Part shown: piece by piece, positions 53,518-64,000 of the stretch
Layout of the letters: each line of letters starts with the position of its first letter
Numbering within the stretch: position 1 is the stretch's first letter
NCBI GenBank assembly: GCA_022783665.1
Contig: JALFZJ010000063.1
Coordinates: forward strand, 1 to 64,000
Direction of reading: 5' to 3'
Source: Arcanobacterium sp.
Lineage (GTDB): Bacteria > Actinomycetota > Actinomycetes > Actinomycetales > Actinomycetaceae
Length of the DNA: 64,000 nt
The notes under the pieces: model-generated
The model's database searches: none
Told to the model about the DNA's origin: nothing
The model's input: only the letters and a program-made list of their open reading frames with translations
Position numbers and translations under genes: made by a program

Positions 53518-53787
53518 ATGGGGCGCGGCCGTCAAAAAGCCAAACAAAGAAAAGTAGCACGTAACCTGAAGTACTTCAGCCCCGAGACTGACTACGCTGC
53601 ACTTGAGCGGGAACTCACAGCCCATGGTGGCGAGGCAAAGGGCGAAGGATCACATAGTTCCGACGATTACGATGCATACGCTGAATATGCAGCCAAGTAT
53701 GCAATACCGGATGACGAAGATGATCCGTACGCAGAGTATGCCGAGGAGTATTCGGCTACGAGCGCAGACGACGATGCTGAAAGGTAA
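53518..53787 (+). CDS. DUF3073 family protein
   Basis: An 89-residue protein starting MGRGRQKAKQRKVARNLKYFSP, the near-invariant start of DUF3073 proteins of actinobacteria, then LERELTAHG and an acidic Tyr/Asp-rich tail with YAEYA repeats. Strong GGGAGG Shine-Dalgarno. It may be nucleic-acid associated, from the basic N-terminus. Function unknown. Confidence 0.9.
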   Translation: MGRGRQKAKQRKVARNLKYFSPETDYAALERELTAHGGEAKGEGSHSSDDYDAYAEYAAKYAIPDDEDDPYAEYAEEYSATSADDDAER

Positions 53788-53824
53788 TACCTACTAGCTC
53801 GTTACGTCGGATTGAGAATATCGT

Positions 53825-53862
53825 GTGTTGGGGAATGCCACAGAGAAGGCATTCCCCAACAC
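53825..53862 (+). terminator. Strong hairpin terminator after the DUF3073 gene
   Basis: GTGTTGGGGAATGCC and GGCATTCCCCAACAC form a perfect 15-bp stem with an 8-nt loop. It is followed by TGTATATTT, 37 bp after the stop codon. Confidence 0.85.
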
Positions 53863-53949
53863 TGTATATTTACTACGCATTTGCACCCCGCACATCGCAA
53901 GGATATACCCAGATACCACTCACGTGGACTGGTCAGAAGGAAGCCACAG

Positions 53950-54309
53950 ATGAAACGACGTATTGACCCTGAGACGGGCTTCGCAGAAGTGAAGGCATTT
54001 GCACAGGCAGCTTCTTCTGATGCCGCTCCTTACGATCAAAATGGGCTGAACACCGCCGTGCGCTTCGCCTTAGAAGAATTTGCTGAGCGCCATCAGGGTA
54101 GAAGTGTAGAAATACGCGTGCCTTGGATAGGTGCCGTACAAGCAATCAAAGGCACAAACCACCGCCGAGGTACCCCACCCAACGTTGTAGAGATGGATGG
54201 GGAAACCTGGCTTCGTTTGTGCCTCGGATTGAGTGTAGATGAATCAGCTATTAGCTATTCGGGAGTGCACGCAGACTTAACTCCGTATTTCCCGTTGTTC
54301 CGCCTCTAG
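53950..54309 (+). CDS. Sterol-carrier-family-like protein (actinobacterial SCP-type)
   Basis: A 119-residue protein. GLNTAVRFALEEFAERHQGRSVEIRVPWIGAVQAI and PNVVEMDGETWLRLCLGL with YFPLFRL at the end match the small sterol-carrier-type proteins annotated throughout actinobacteria, often near purine genes. The ligand is unknown. Start ATG 53950; the track's earlier start lies in the preceding terminator. It is convergent with gdhA (18 bp apart). Confidence 0.75.
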   Translation: MKRRIDPETGFAEVKAFAQAASSDAAPYDQNGLNTAVRFALEEFAERHQGRSVEIRVPWIGAVQAIKGTNHRRGTPPNVVEMDGETWLRLCLGLSVDESAISYSGVHADLTPYFPLFRL

Positions 54310-54327
54310 CAGTTCACCACCGGCGAC

Positions 54328-55698
<1,371 letters not shown>

Positions 55699-55768
55699 CT
55701 AAGAATAAAAGAATCTGAAAAACCATGCCGAAGCATGCAAAAAAATGAGAAAGGCACACAGGCATAAA

Positions 55769-55806
55769 AACTGCCGCTGCGAAAATTCTCTTTCGCAGCG
55801 GCAGTT
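55769..55806 (-). terminator. Terminator of pckG
   Basis: AACTGCCGCTGCGAAA and TTTCGCAGCGGCAGTT form a 16-bp stem. On the minus strand it is followed by TTTTATGCC, 58 bp beyond the pckG stop. Confidence 0.82.
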
Positions 55807-55863
55807 CTGTGTAGGCTCACCTATGCGGAATGTGCACCCCGCATGGCCTTCACTGAGCTAGGC

Positions 55864-57714
55864 TCACTTAGCTTCAGCAATACGCGCCTTGAGCTTATCA
55901 AGCTGTGCAGCAACACGCTCTGGGAGCTTGTCACCGAACTGCTTGAAGTACTCTTCAGTATCAGCAGCTTCAGCTTCCCATGCTTCTGGATCGAGGGTGT
56001 ACATGTAATCCCATGTTTCCTTCGTTACTTCGCCCTCAAGACCCTCAAGGTTGAAGTCCTCAAACTTCGGATACAGACCAGTCAAGCCTTCTTCAGCCTC
56101 AACCTGGCCGCTCACGCGGCGAATGATCCAGTCGAGCACACGGGAGTTCTCACCGTAGCCTGGCCATACGAAGTTGCCATCAGCATCCTTGCGGAACCAG
56201 TTCACCTGGTATACGCGCGGGAATTGATCGCCGAGCTTGTCGCCCATTTCGAGCCAGTGACCCCAGTAGTCAGCCATGTTGTAGCCGCAGAATGGAAGCA
56301 TTGCGAACGGGTCGTGACGCAGAGCACCAACCTTGCCCTCAGCAGCAGCGGTCTGCTCGGAAGCAACAGATGCGCCGATGAATACGCCATGATCGCGATC
56401 GAACTGTTCTGCAACGAGCGGAACATTCGATGCACGGCGTCCACCGAAGAGAACGGCATCAATCTTCACACCTTCTGGAGCTTCCCAATCTGGGCAGATG
56501 ATCGGGCACTGACCAGCAGGAGCGGTGAAGCGGCTGTTCGGATGTGCTGCCTTTTCGCCTGATTCTGGCGTCCAGTCATTACCGTGCCAGTCGATGAGGT
56601 GCTCCGGCACATCGCCATCAATACCTTCCCACCACACGTCGCCATCATCGGTGAGAGCAACATTGGTGAAGATTGTGTTTTCCTTCATCGACTCCATGGC
56701 CATCGGGTTCGTCTTGTAGGAGGTACCCGGTGCTACACCGAAGAAGCCGGCCTCTGGGTTGATGGCGCGAAGATCGCCATCTGGGCCTGGGCGGAGCCAT
56801 GCGATATCGTCGCCTACAGTTTCAACCTTGTAGCCTTCGATGGTTGGCTGAAGCATAGCGAGGTTCGTCTTGCCCGTTGCGCTTGGGAATGCGCCGGTCA
56901 CGTGATACTGCTTGCCCGTCTTTTCGTCCGTCAGACGCAGGATGAGCATGTGCTCAGCCATCCAGCCTTCACGGCGCGCCATCGTGGAAGCAATACGAAG
57001 CGCGTAGCACTTCTTACCAAGGAGAGCGTTGCCGCCGTAACCGGAGCCGTAGGACCAAATCTCATTCGTCTCTGGGAAGTGCGTGATGTACTTTTCATCA
57101 TTGCATGGCCAGGTAGTATCCTCTTGGCCTGGCTCAAGCGGGGCGCCCACGGAGTGAACTGCTGGTACCCATTCCTCACCCTTACCGATAAGCTCAAGAG
57201 CCTTGATGCCCATGCGCGTCATGATACGCATGTTCACAACAACATAAGGGGAGTCCGTGATCTCGATACCAAGCTTGGAGATCGGGCCGCCGAGCGGACC
57301 CATCGAGAACGGCACAACGTACATTGTGCGCCCCTTCATTGCGCCACGGAACACACCGTTTTCGCCAATGAGCGTTTCCTTCATTTCTTTAGGATCTGCC
57401 CAGTGGTTCGTGGGGCCAGCATCCTCTTCCTTCTCCGAACAAATGAAGGTACGCGATTCTACACGTGCTACGTCAGAGGGGAGCGAACGAGCCAAGAAAG
57501 AATTCGGGCGCTTTTCTGGGTTGAGGCGGGTAAACATGCCGCTCTCAACCATTCCATCAGTCAGACGCTTCCATTCTTCATCGGAGCCATCCGACCACTC
57601 AATCTTTTCTGGAAGAGTAATGTTCGCAATCTCGGTTACCCAAGCAACGAGATCATCAGGCGCAACTTCCGGCGCACCTGCACGAACGTCCTCTACCGTG
57701 AACTTTTCTGCCAT
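55864..57714 (-). CDS. pckG: Phosphoenolpyruvate carboxykinase (GTP)
   Basis: A 616-residue GTP-type PEPCK interconverting oxaloacetate and PEP. Landmarks: [60 protein letters not shown] (P-loop with the reactive-Cys region altered to Ser), [27 protein letters not shown] and [12 protein letters not shown]. Length and domain order are normal. Start ATG 57714 after GGAGGAAA. The 381-residue plus-strand ORF over it is a shadow. Confidence 0.96.
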   Translation of the reverse strand: MAEKFTVEDVRAGAPEVAPDDLVAWVTEIANITLPEKIEWSDGSDEEWKRLTDGMVESGMFTRLNPEKRPNSFLARSLPSDVARVESRTFICSEKEEDAGPTNHWADPKEMKETLIGENGVFRGAMKGRTMYVVPFSMGPLGGPISKLGIEITDSPYVVVNMRIMTRMGIKALELIGKGEEWVPAVHSVGAPLEPGQEDTTWPCNDEKYITHFPETNEIWSYGSGYGGNALLGKKCYALRIASTMARREGWMAEHMLILRLTDEKTGKQYHVTGAFPSATGKTNLAMLQPTIEGYKVETVGDDIAWLRPGPDGDLRAINPEAGFFGVAPGTSYKTNPMAMESMKENTIFTNVALTDDGDVWWEGIDGDVPEHLIDWHGNDWTPESGEKAAHPNSRFTAPAGQCPIICPDWEAPEGVKIDAVLFGGRRASNVPLVAEQFDRDHGVFIGASVASEQTAAAEGKVGALRHDPFAMLPFCGYNMADYWGHWLEMGDKLGDQFPRVYQVNWFRKDADGNFVWPGYGENSRVLDWIIRRVSGQVEAEEGLTGLYPKFEDFNLEGLEGEVTKETWDYMYTLDPEAWEAEAADTEEYFKQFGDKLPERVAAQLDKLKARIAEAK

Positions 57715-58051
57715 CGCATTTCCTCCTAGAGACGAGCGACGTCTAACTATTTAACAACGTAACTTCATTATGGGGCTGTATATGCTTGATTTCTTGGGAC
57801 TATTGGCGCTCAGCTCTGCGCGCCAGATCGGCGGAAGGCACAGCACATTCCCCCACTATCTATTGTGAAACATGGATGGGAGAATGTCTTGCCCGTCGTC
57901 ATATTTTCTGTGGCGCGCAGGCTCACTGAACGCTTTCTCACATCGTGCGCTTGCATCTATCACAACGCAGGTAGTGATCCATATTGAGCGAACCTGCCCC
58001 TACTTTAAGATTAATGACGGCGTGCTTCCTCTAGCGTCGCAAAGCTCGCTA
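57715..58051 (-). promoter_or_regulatory. Upstream region of pckG, no gene
   Basis: 337 bp without a supportable gene between purA and pckG. AGACGAGCGACGTCT (57730-57744) is a short inverted repeat (AGACG/CGTCT) just ahead of the pckG Shine-Dalgarno and may be a leader hairpin. CATAAT on the minus strand near 57770 is a possible -10. Confidence 0.35.
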
Positions 58052-59368
<1,317 letters not shown>

Positions 59369-59554
59369 TTACCAGTGGCTGCACATGCCACCTACCAGGC
59401 GGCGTCTCACGGGAAAGGCGCTCTTTCCAGATCAATCTTACATGTTTGGCCGGTCAGCAGTTGGCCCCACGGGCCTAAACCTTGCGGACGATTCACATGT
59501 GGCAGCACGCATGGCGCAGGTGTAGAAAATGTTCACATGCCACCATGGTGGCTA

Positions 59555-60475
59555 TCAGCGCGAGCGCTGTTTGCTGCGCACATAAAAGTAGAACGCTAGG
59601 CTTGCGGCAAACATCGCCAGCCAGATCACAATCCACCAGGGGAATCGGGGCAACTCGGATGCCTCCCCGAGAGAGTCAAGCGCGTCTTGCGGTGTGGGCA
59701 GTACACGTTCACCGGTGACGACGATCCGCTGGGTATTCACTCCCAGCGGCGTACATGTGATAAGAGTAGCGAGATCCTTTCCCTCTATTGCGCGCACAGC
59801 CTCCGTATCGTCAGGATCTACAACTCTCACGTCGAATACACGATAGACCAACGCCTCTCCGAATATCTCCAGCGTAAACTCAGCGCCGTTTTCAACGCGA
59901 TCGAGATGGGTGAACATTGTGGCCGTAGCAAGCCCGCGATGAGCTGTGATCACGGTGCGGGTGCCGGAGCCCCCTACGGGTAGCGCGGTGCCTTGGAGGT
60001 GACCTGCCCCTCGCAGGAGTGTGGCATCGGACGTACCGTGATAGATAGGCAGATCGATATCGGCCACCGGCATCGTAATGCGCCCCATCAGGCCCGTGGT
60101 ATCGGCTTGTAATTGCTCGGTATAGGGTTTCACTCCGGCGTCTTCAGGCAGGATAGCAGCCTCACGAACGGTGGGCACATGCCCTGCTATATCTACAATC
60201 GATCCCGTTTCGAGGAGACTATTGTAGCGGCGGGCTTGTGTGATCTGCTCAGACGCAGGAGGATCGGTGTGCTGCAGTACGTGTGCGTAAGCATCGACGA
60301 TCTTCGCCTGGCGTACCTGGTTGAACCACTGAGCTGCCTGAGGATACAGAAACACAGTAGTGCCGAGCATCGCTAGGATCACAGTGAGCAAGGGCAGGGC
60401 GCGCCCTGGGCGATTACTCGCCTGGGATGCGCCCTGCCCTCTTGGGGCACTGATATGCGAATTAACCTCACTCAT
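59555..60475 (-). CDS. srtC: Class C (pilin) sortase
   Basis: A 306-residue membrane transpeptidase that polymerises pilins. N-terminal helix LLTVILAMLGTTVFLYPQAAQW, the catalytic His in VITAHRGL, LATLITCTPLG (TLxTC, catalytic Cys) and RIVVTGER (Arg), then a C-terminal membrane helix WWIVIWLAMFAASLAFYFYV, the hallmark of class C enzymes. The lid loop is probably before residue 130. It is the last gene of the pilus operon, 88 bp after the major pilin. Confidence 0.93.
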   Translation of the reverse strand: MSEVNSHISAPRGQGASQASNRPGRALPLLTVILAMLGTTVFLYPQAAQWFNQVRQAKIVDAYAHVLQHTDPPASEQITQARRYNSLLETGSIVDIAGHVPTVREAAILPEDAGVKPYTEQLQADTTGLMGRITMPVADIDLPIYHGTSDATLLRGAGHLQGTALPVGGSGTRTVITAHRGLATATMFTHLDRVENGAEFTLEIFGEALVYRVFDVRVVDPDDTEAVRAIEGKDLATLITCTPLGVNTQRIVVTGERVLPTPQDALDSLGEASELPRFPWWIVIWLAMFAASLAFYFYVRSKQRSR

Positions 60476-60563
60476 GTATATGCTCAGTCACTGTGCTGAT
60501 AAGCATGGTCACGTGTACCGGCTCCTCCACCGGAATGATCACACTGCACAGCAAACCTTTACA

Positions 60564-62003
60564 TTAGTTCTGAATCTTGCTCCTGCGCACAGATACGAAA
60601 CCTGTGCCTATCGCGATGGCGACAATCGCAATGCCGAGGATCGTTAGCAAGATCAGCCCTTGCGCACCTGTGAGTGGAAGATCTGGAAGCCGACTCGTAT
60701 CTGTCTTGACGTTCGTTACCGTTTGAGTTGTAGCATCCGCACTCACCGTCACGAGTTTGCCATTTTTCCATTCAGGAGCAATCTCAAAACCTGTCGGCGC
60801 TTTCGTTTCCGTAACCCAATAGTTGCCTACCGCAAGCGTCTGCGTCAGGGTTCCACCGTTGGCGGTCGTCAGCGTCTTGGCAGGGTAGGCGGGATCAGGG
60901 CCATCGCCATTGGCATTTGCCGGTTGAATGGTGAAGGTTGCGCCGTCCAATGCTTTGTCTTCGCCGTCAACCTTATTGATGGTAAGGGAAGAAAACACTG
61001 TGACCGTCGGCGTCGGTTCCACATCTTGAGCAGGAGCCGATTTAAACTCTACTCCGTTGATATTGGTGATCGACTGGTTAGACAACGAGCCGGCAAAACC
61101 CTCCGACACAACCGCTGAGATTTTCACCGTCACCGTGTATCCACTCTTCAGCACAGCAAGATCATCATAAGTGACCGCCACAACGTTATCATCGCTCACT
61201 GAAACACTTGGCTGAGCAGTCACTGGTTGCCCTGCGGCATCGGCAAGCGTTACCGTGACGTCACTCGTATTTACCGTGTTCACGCCAGTTGGAAGCTGAT
61301 CCGTAATCGTAAAGGCCGTCAAGGTTTCGTCAGCAGCAAGCTGTGGAATCTTCTGAGTGATCGTCCAGGAGATCGTTTCTCCTGGAAAGTGTACGGCACC
61401 TGGATTATCTACAACTTTCAAAGGAGTCTCATCCGAGGTAAGTACTGTATTCTTCGGATATACATGCACATCGTAGAGCCAGCCTTGCTGCGTATCTGGG
61501 TATGGGATCGTCACCAAGAATGGTGCGCTCTTCGTCGTTACGGTCGCGGGTGCACTCACTTCCTGCACTAGATAGACGCCGATGGGTAGGCCACTCACAG
61601 TAGCCTCACCTTGGGCATTGGTTGCGTCCATGTTCACTGCTGGATCAGTGGCGTGCTCAGTGCCGCCAGTACCCGCCACTTTACCATCAGCATCTACGGT
61701 GAGCGACTGAACTGCCGTCCATCCTTCATTCGTAGCAAGATTAACGTCTGTCACCTTCGCATAAGAAAAGACGACGCCCGCAATCGGATCCGTACTAGGC
61801 GAAGTGCCCGTACCATCGGGATCCATCGTGCCCGTAGCTGGGTTGGCATACTTGTGAACGGTAAGAGATCCGGTGCGATTTGCATCGATATTGCCATCAG
61901 CTGCAAAAGCAACAGGTGCAACCGCTCCTGCGCCAAAGAGCGCAAGTGCTGCAACAATGAGCGCAACAAGAATCTTGTGCGATTGTATTCGTAGTGTCGT
62001 CAT
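60564..62003 (-). CDS. LPXTG-anchored major pilin, SpaH/EbpB/FimA type
   Basis: A 479-residue cell-surface protein. Signal peptide (LVALIVAALALFGAGAVAPVAFA), pilin motif WLYDVHVYPKN (about residue 185, whose Lys links to the next subunit), an E-box-like YWVTETKAPTGFE, and the sorting signal LPLTG followed by a hydrophobic stretch and RRSK tail. Repeated Ig-like/CnaB domains with isopeptide potential lie between. The srtC gene behind it should polymerise it. ATG overlaps the upstream gene's TGA. Confidence 0.94.
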   Translation of the reverse strand: MTTLRIQSHKILVALIVAALALFGAGAVAPVAFAADGNIDANRTGSLTVHKYANPATGTMDPDGTGTSPSTDPIAGVVFSYAKVTDVNLATNEGWTAVQSLTVDADGKVAGTGGTEHATDPAVNMDATNAQGEATVSGLPIGVYLVQEVSAPATVTTKSAPFLVTIPYPDTQQGWLYDVHVYPKNTVLTSDETPLKVVDNPGAVHFPGETISWTITQKIPQLAADETLTAFTITDQLPTGVNTVNTSDVTVTLADAAGQPVTAQPSVSVSDDNVVAVTYDDLAVLKSGYTVTVKISAVVSEGFAGSLSNQSITNINGVEFKSAPAQDVEPTPTVTVFSSLTINKVDGEDKALDGATFTIQPANANGDGPDPAYPAKTLTTANGGTLTQTLAVGNYWVTETKAPTGFEIAPEWKNGKLVTVSADATTQTVTNVKTDTSRLPDLPLTGAQGLILLTILGIAIVAIAIGTGFVSVRRSKIQN

Positions 62004-64000
62004 AATGTGCCCTTCTTCAAGTGTTTAGTTGGACCTTGTGAAGATATTTGAGTTTTTCCTTGTTTGATGGCACCAGCGCCACTGGCCAATGTAGCTGCGC
62101 TGATTATGATTGCGGCAATGATGAAAGCGAGCGTGCCAAGCCCACCAGTGAGCGGGATTGAGGGAAGCATCGCGGCGCTTAGTTTCGCGTTGACGAATTC
62201 TCCGCGCCATTCCCAACCGGGATTTACAAAGCCAGGGTCAGGGGCGCTGGCTGCCAGCGTGTGTACGATGTCCCCCGAAGTGCTCACCATCCCCGACGCT
62301 TTGAGATCGATGCGGGCGGTTTGGCCAGACAACTGATATCCTGCCGGAGGTTTACCCTCACCCAATGTATACACACGGGCGTGCGCATTTTTCACGAGGA
62401 ATCTCCCCGCAGCGGGATCAACATCTTCATCGTTGCACGCATCCACGGAATCTGCCACGCAATCAGTGATAGCCATACCAACCGCTACGCCTTGTGAATC
62501 AACGTACACGAGATTAAACGTTGCGCCAGCTAGAGGGTTCCCATCTTGATCGACTTTAGACCACGCAATCTGAGCCGTCTTAGGCGTCACAACACGGTTT
62601 TGGACGACGGCCGTTATCAACTGCTCATTCAATATCTCGCTTGTGGCGCTGATCGTGATGGGATCTCGATCAAATGCATCCGGTGCGGGCAGGTTCGCGC
62701 CGATCCGTTCGCCATACCATACGTTACGATCCCATGCTACGGCGTCATTGCCGGCCACAGGCGGTGCGTCGCGCACATCCCCATTCGTCACAGCCGTCTG
62801 CGTCACGGTACACTCTGAGCCAAGGGGAATCTTGTACCCCGCGCTCGGCCCGAAAACGAGCGTCTGGGTGTAATCATCGGAGGCAGTCGTAGCAGCTACG
62901 GGGCCCCATGTGCCTCCGAGCGGCTCGCCAGCATAGGGGCTCGTTGCTGGCGGGACGCACTGCCATGTACCGGAAAAGCGAAGGCCCGGATCCGGCGTGA
63001 CGCCCGTATTGTTTGCGCCGTTAATCGTGGCGCGAATACCAAATGAGCCGTACGGCTGGTTACTGAGCGCGCAGTCGATAATGCTGTGCTCACTAAGCCC
63101 GGTGAGCGTAAACCCGTCGGTCGCATTACCTAACTGCGGAGCTTCAAACTGCGGCCACATCCACGAATCACGCCAAGTACTTGGCCGCTCGCGCACCGCA
63201 CAGGCAGCATTTGCTTGGGTACCACCAGAGCCGGCGGGATAAAGCTGATAAAGCTCGGTGCCTTGTGTGTCTCGTTTTTGAGTCTCGGTGATTCCTATTG
63301 ATATATCGCCGCTTGGGCTAAGATCGGATGCTAAATCGACTGGGCCCGCGTTTGTTGATGCGTCTAGGAGCCACTCGAGCGGTGCTGAAGTTGCGCCAGC
63401 GGCACCTGCTTGCGTAGTTTGACTAAGCGCCCGCTGCGAAGTACCTCCATCAATGAATCCTGCGCCATTGGTGAGTGAGCGAGCCGTCAGCTCCCAGCCA
63501 GATGCGAGCTGAGGATCTGCTGCAACTGCACCCGAGGCGTCTACAACGCGTTTTACCGCCGTCACTCCTGGATAGACGAGGCTGATTGCGTGATCCTCCA
63601 CCTCGCCATCAATAAACATTGAAACGGAAGCACCAGAGGTAGTGACGCGCGGATCACTCGTTGCAACGAGGCGCAACACAGATTCGTATACGCCAGGAGC
63701 CTTGCTACTGAACATCGCGTCGGTGACGCTCCACGTGAGAGTGGCTTTATTGGTGCCGGCATCGCACGTCGTCAATGCTTTTTCTGCTCCTCCAGCATCA
63801 AACGTGCCGTTGAGATTCCAATCAATCCATCCCGCTACGTGCGTTGTGCCACTGGTAGCAGGCGAACACGTCAGGCTCAGTGAGTAATTCGTATTAGCAC
63901 GGGCAACCGTAATAAGGCCGTCGTCAACCGCATCTTCATCATCAATCCGGTTATCGTCGTCACCACGCACGGTATACCAGGTACTCTCAGCGGTAGGCCA
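62000..64000 (-). CDS. Large LPXTG pilus subunit, probable tip adhesin (N-terminus outside window)
   Basis: The frame stays open to the right edge (reading WPTAESTWYTVRGDDDN), so at least 667 residues are present. The visible part includes a GEVED-type domain (WIDWNLNGTFD, IDGEVEDHAISLVYPG), beta-rich regions, a CnaB-like domain (KVDQDGNPLAGATFNLVYVD, GEGKPPAGYQL) and a sorting signal LPSIPLTGG with membrane helix and basic tail. Size and position at the head of the operon match FimQ/SpaC-like tip adhesins of Actinomycetaceae. It is not known from this window whether a vWA domain precedes it. Confidence 0.88.
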   Translation of the reverse strand, partial: WPTAESTWYTVRGDDDNRIDDEDAVDDGLITVARANTNYSLSLTCSPATSGTTHVAGWIDWNLNGTFDAGGAEKALTTCDAGTNKATLTWSVTDAMFSSKAPGVYESVLRLVATSDPRVTTSGASVSMFIDGEVEDHAISLVYPGVTAVKRVVDASGAVAADPQLASGWELTARSLTNGAGFIDGGTSQRALSQTTQAGAAGATSAPLEWLLDASTNAGPVDLASDLSPSGDISIGITETQKRDTQGTELYQLYPAGSGGTQANAACAVRERPSTWRDSWMWPQFEAPQLGNATDGFTLTGLSEHSIIDCALSNQPYGSFGIRATINGANNTGVTPDPGLRFSGTWQCVPPATSPYAGEPLGGTWGPVAATTASDDYTQTLVFGPSAGYKIPLGSECTVTQTAVTNGDVRDAPPVAGNDAVAWDRNVWYGERIGANLPAPDAFDRDPITISATSEILNEQLITAVVQNRVVTPKTAQIAWSKVDQDGNPLAGATFNLVYVDSQGVAVGMAITDCVADSVDACNDEDVDPAAGRFLVKNAHARVYTLGEGKPPAGYQLSGQTARIDLKASGMVSTSGDIVHTLAASAPDPGFVNPGWEWRGEFVNAKLSAAMLPSIPLTGGLGTLAFIIAAIIISAATLASGAGAIKQGKTQISSQGPTKHLKKGTL

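Noticed and set aside
56584-57729. 381-residue plus-strand ORF
   Set aside because: Lies wholly opposite pckG, whose motifs are complete; composition is that of a reverse-complement shadow.

Overview
The window looks like chromosome of an actinomycete of the family Actinomycetaceae (Arcanobacterium/Trueperella-like). I infer this from gene content, not from a database search. The evidence is a MurT/GatD pair, DUF3073 and DUF3618 proteins, GTP-type PEP carboxykinase, a MutT1-type Nudix/phosphatase beside ppk, and a FimA/SpaA-type pilin operon with a class C sortase. Base composition is moderately GC-rich. The HNH toxin locus at 26.8-28.9 kb and the tracts around it are visibly more AT-rich.

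The window falls into an accessory half (about 1-33.7 kb) and a core half (about 33.7-64 kb). The accessory half starts with an intact IS1249-like element. A Phd/YefM antitoxin follows, leading a type I methylase gene (hsdM) that is cut off inside its catalytic motif. Next comes a minus-strand run of eight genes (14303 down to 3083) that overlap or nearly abut. In transcription order these are a three-gene ABC-3C conflict system (effector candidate, middle component, Rad50-like ATPase), a small XRE regulator, type III Mod and Res, an OLD-family ATPase/TOPRIM nuclease and a UvrD-like helicase. The last two form a Gabija-like (class 2 OLD) pair. A palindrome overlaps the likely promoter of the run. 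The whole run reads as one defence operon of about 11 kb.

From 14.5 to 26.7 kb lies the replication/early module of a temperate phage: sigma-like regulator, DUF2800 nuclease, DUF2815 protein, family A DNA polymerase, antirepressor, P4-type primase-helicase, VRR-NUC, SNF2 helicase, ArpU-like regulator and HNH. It has no integrase, terminase or structural genes in the window. Three of its genes carry frameshifts or an indel, so it is probably a decaying remnant. A paired inverted repeat behind the primase is a candidate origin. It is followed by a secreted HNH toxin with a DUF1963 immunity-type protein, then a graveyard of IS3, IS256 and IS1249-like fragments, and a broken hsdR N-terminus that directly follows ychF.

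The core half has recognisable functional groups. Phosphate genes are DUF47/PhoU-like, Pit, MutT1-like and ppk. Then come an EEP hydrolase, msrB, an MscS channel and four tRNAs (Lys, Glu, Asp, Phe). Envelope genes are murT-gatD, nhaA and murJ. Small actinobacterial genes follow (DUF1469, DUF3618, DUF3073, sterol-carrier-like). Central metabolism is gdhA, pckG and purA on the minus strand. The window ends in a pilus operon (large LPXTG subunit, major pilin, class C sortase) whose first gene runs off the right edge.
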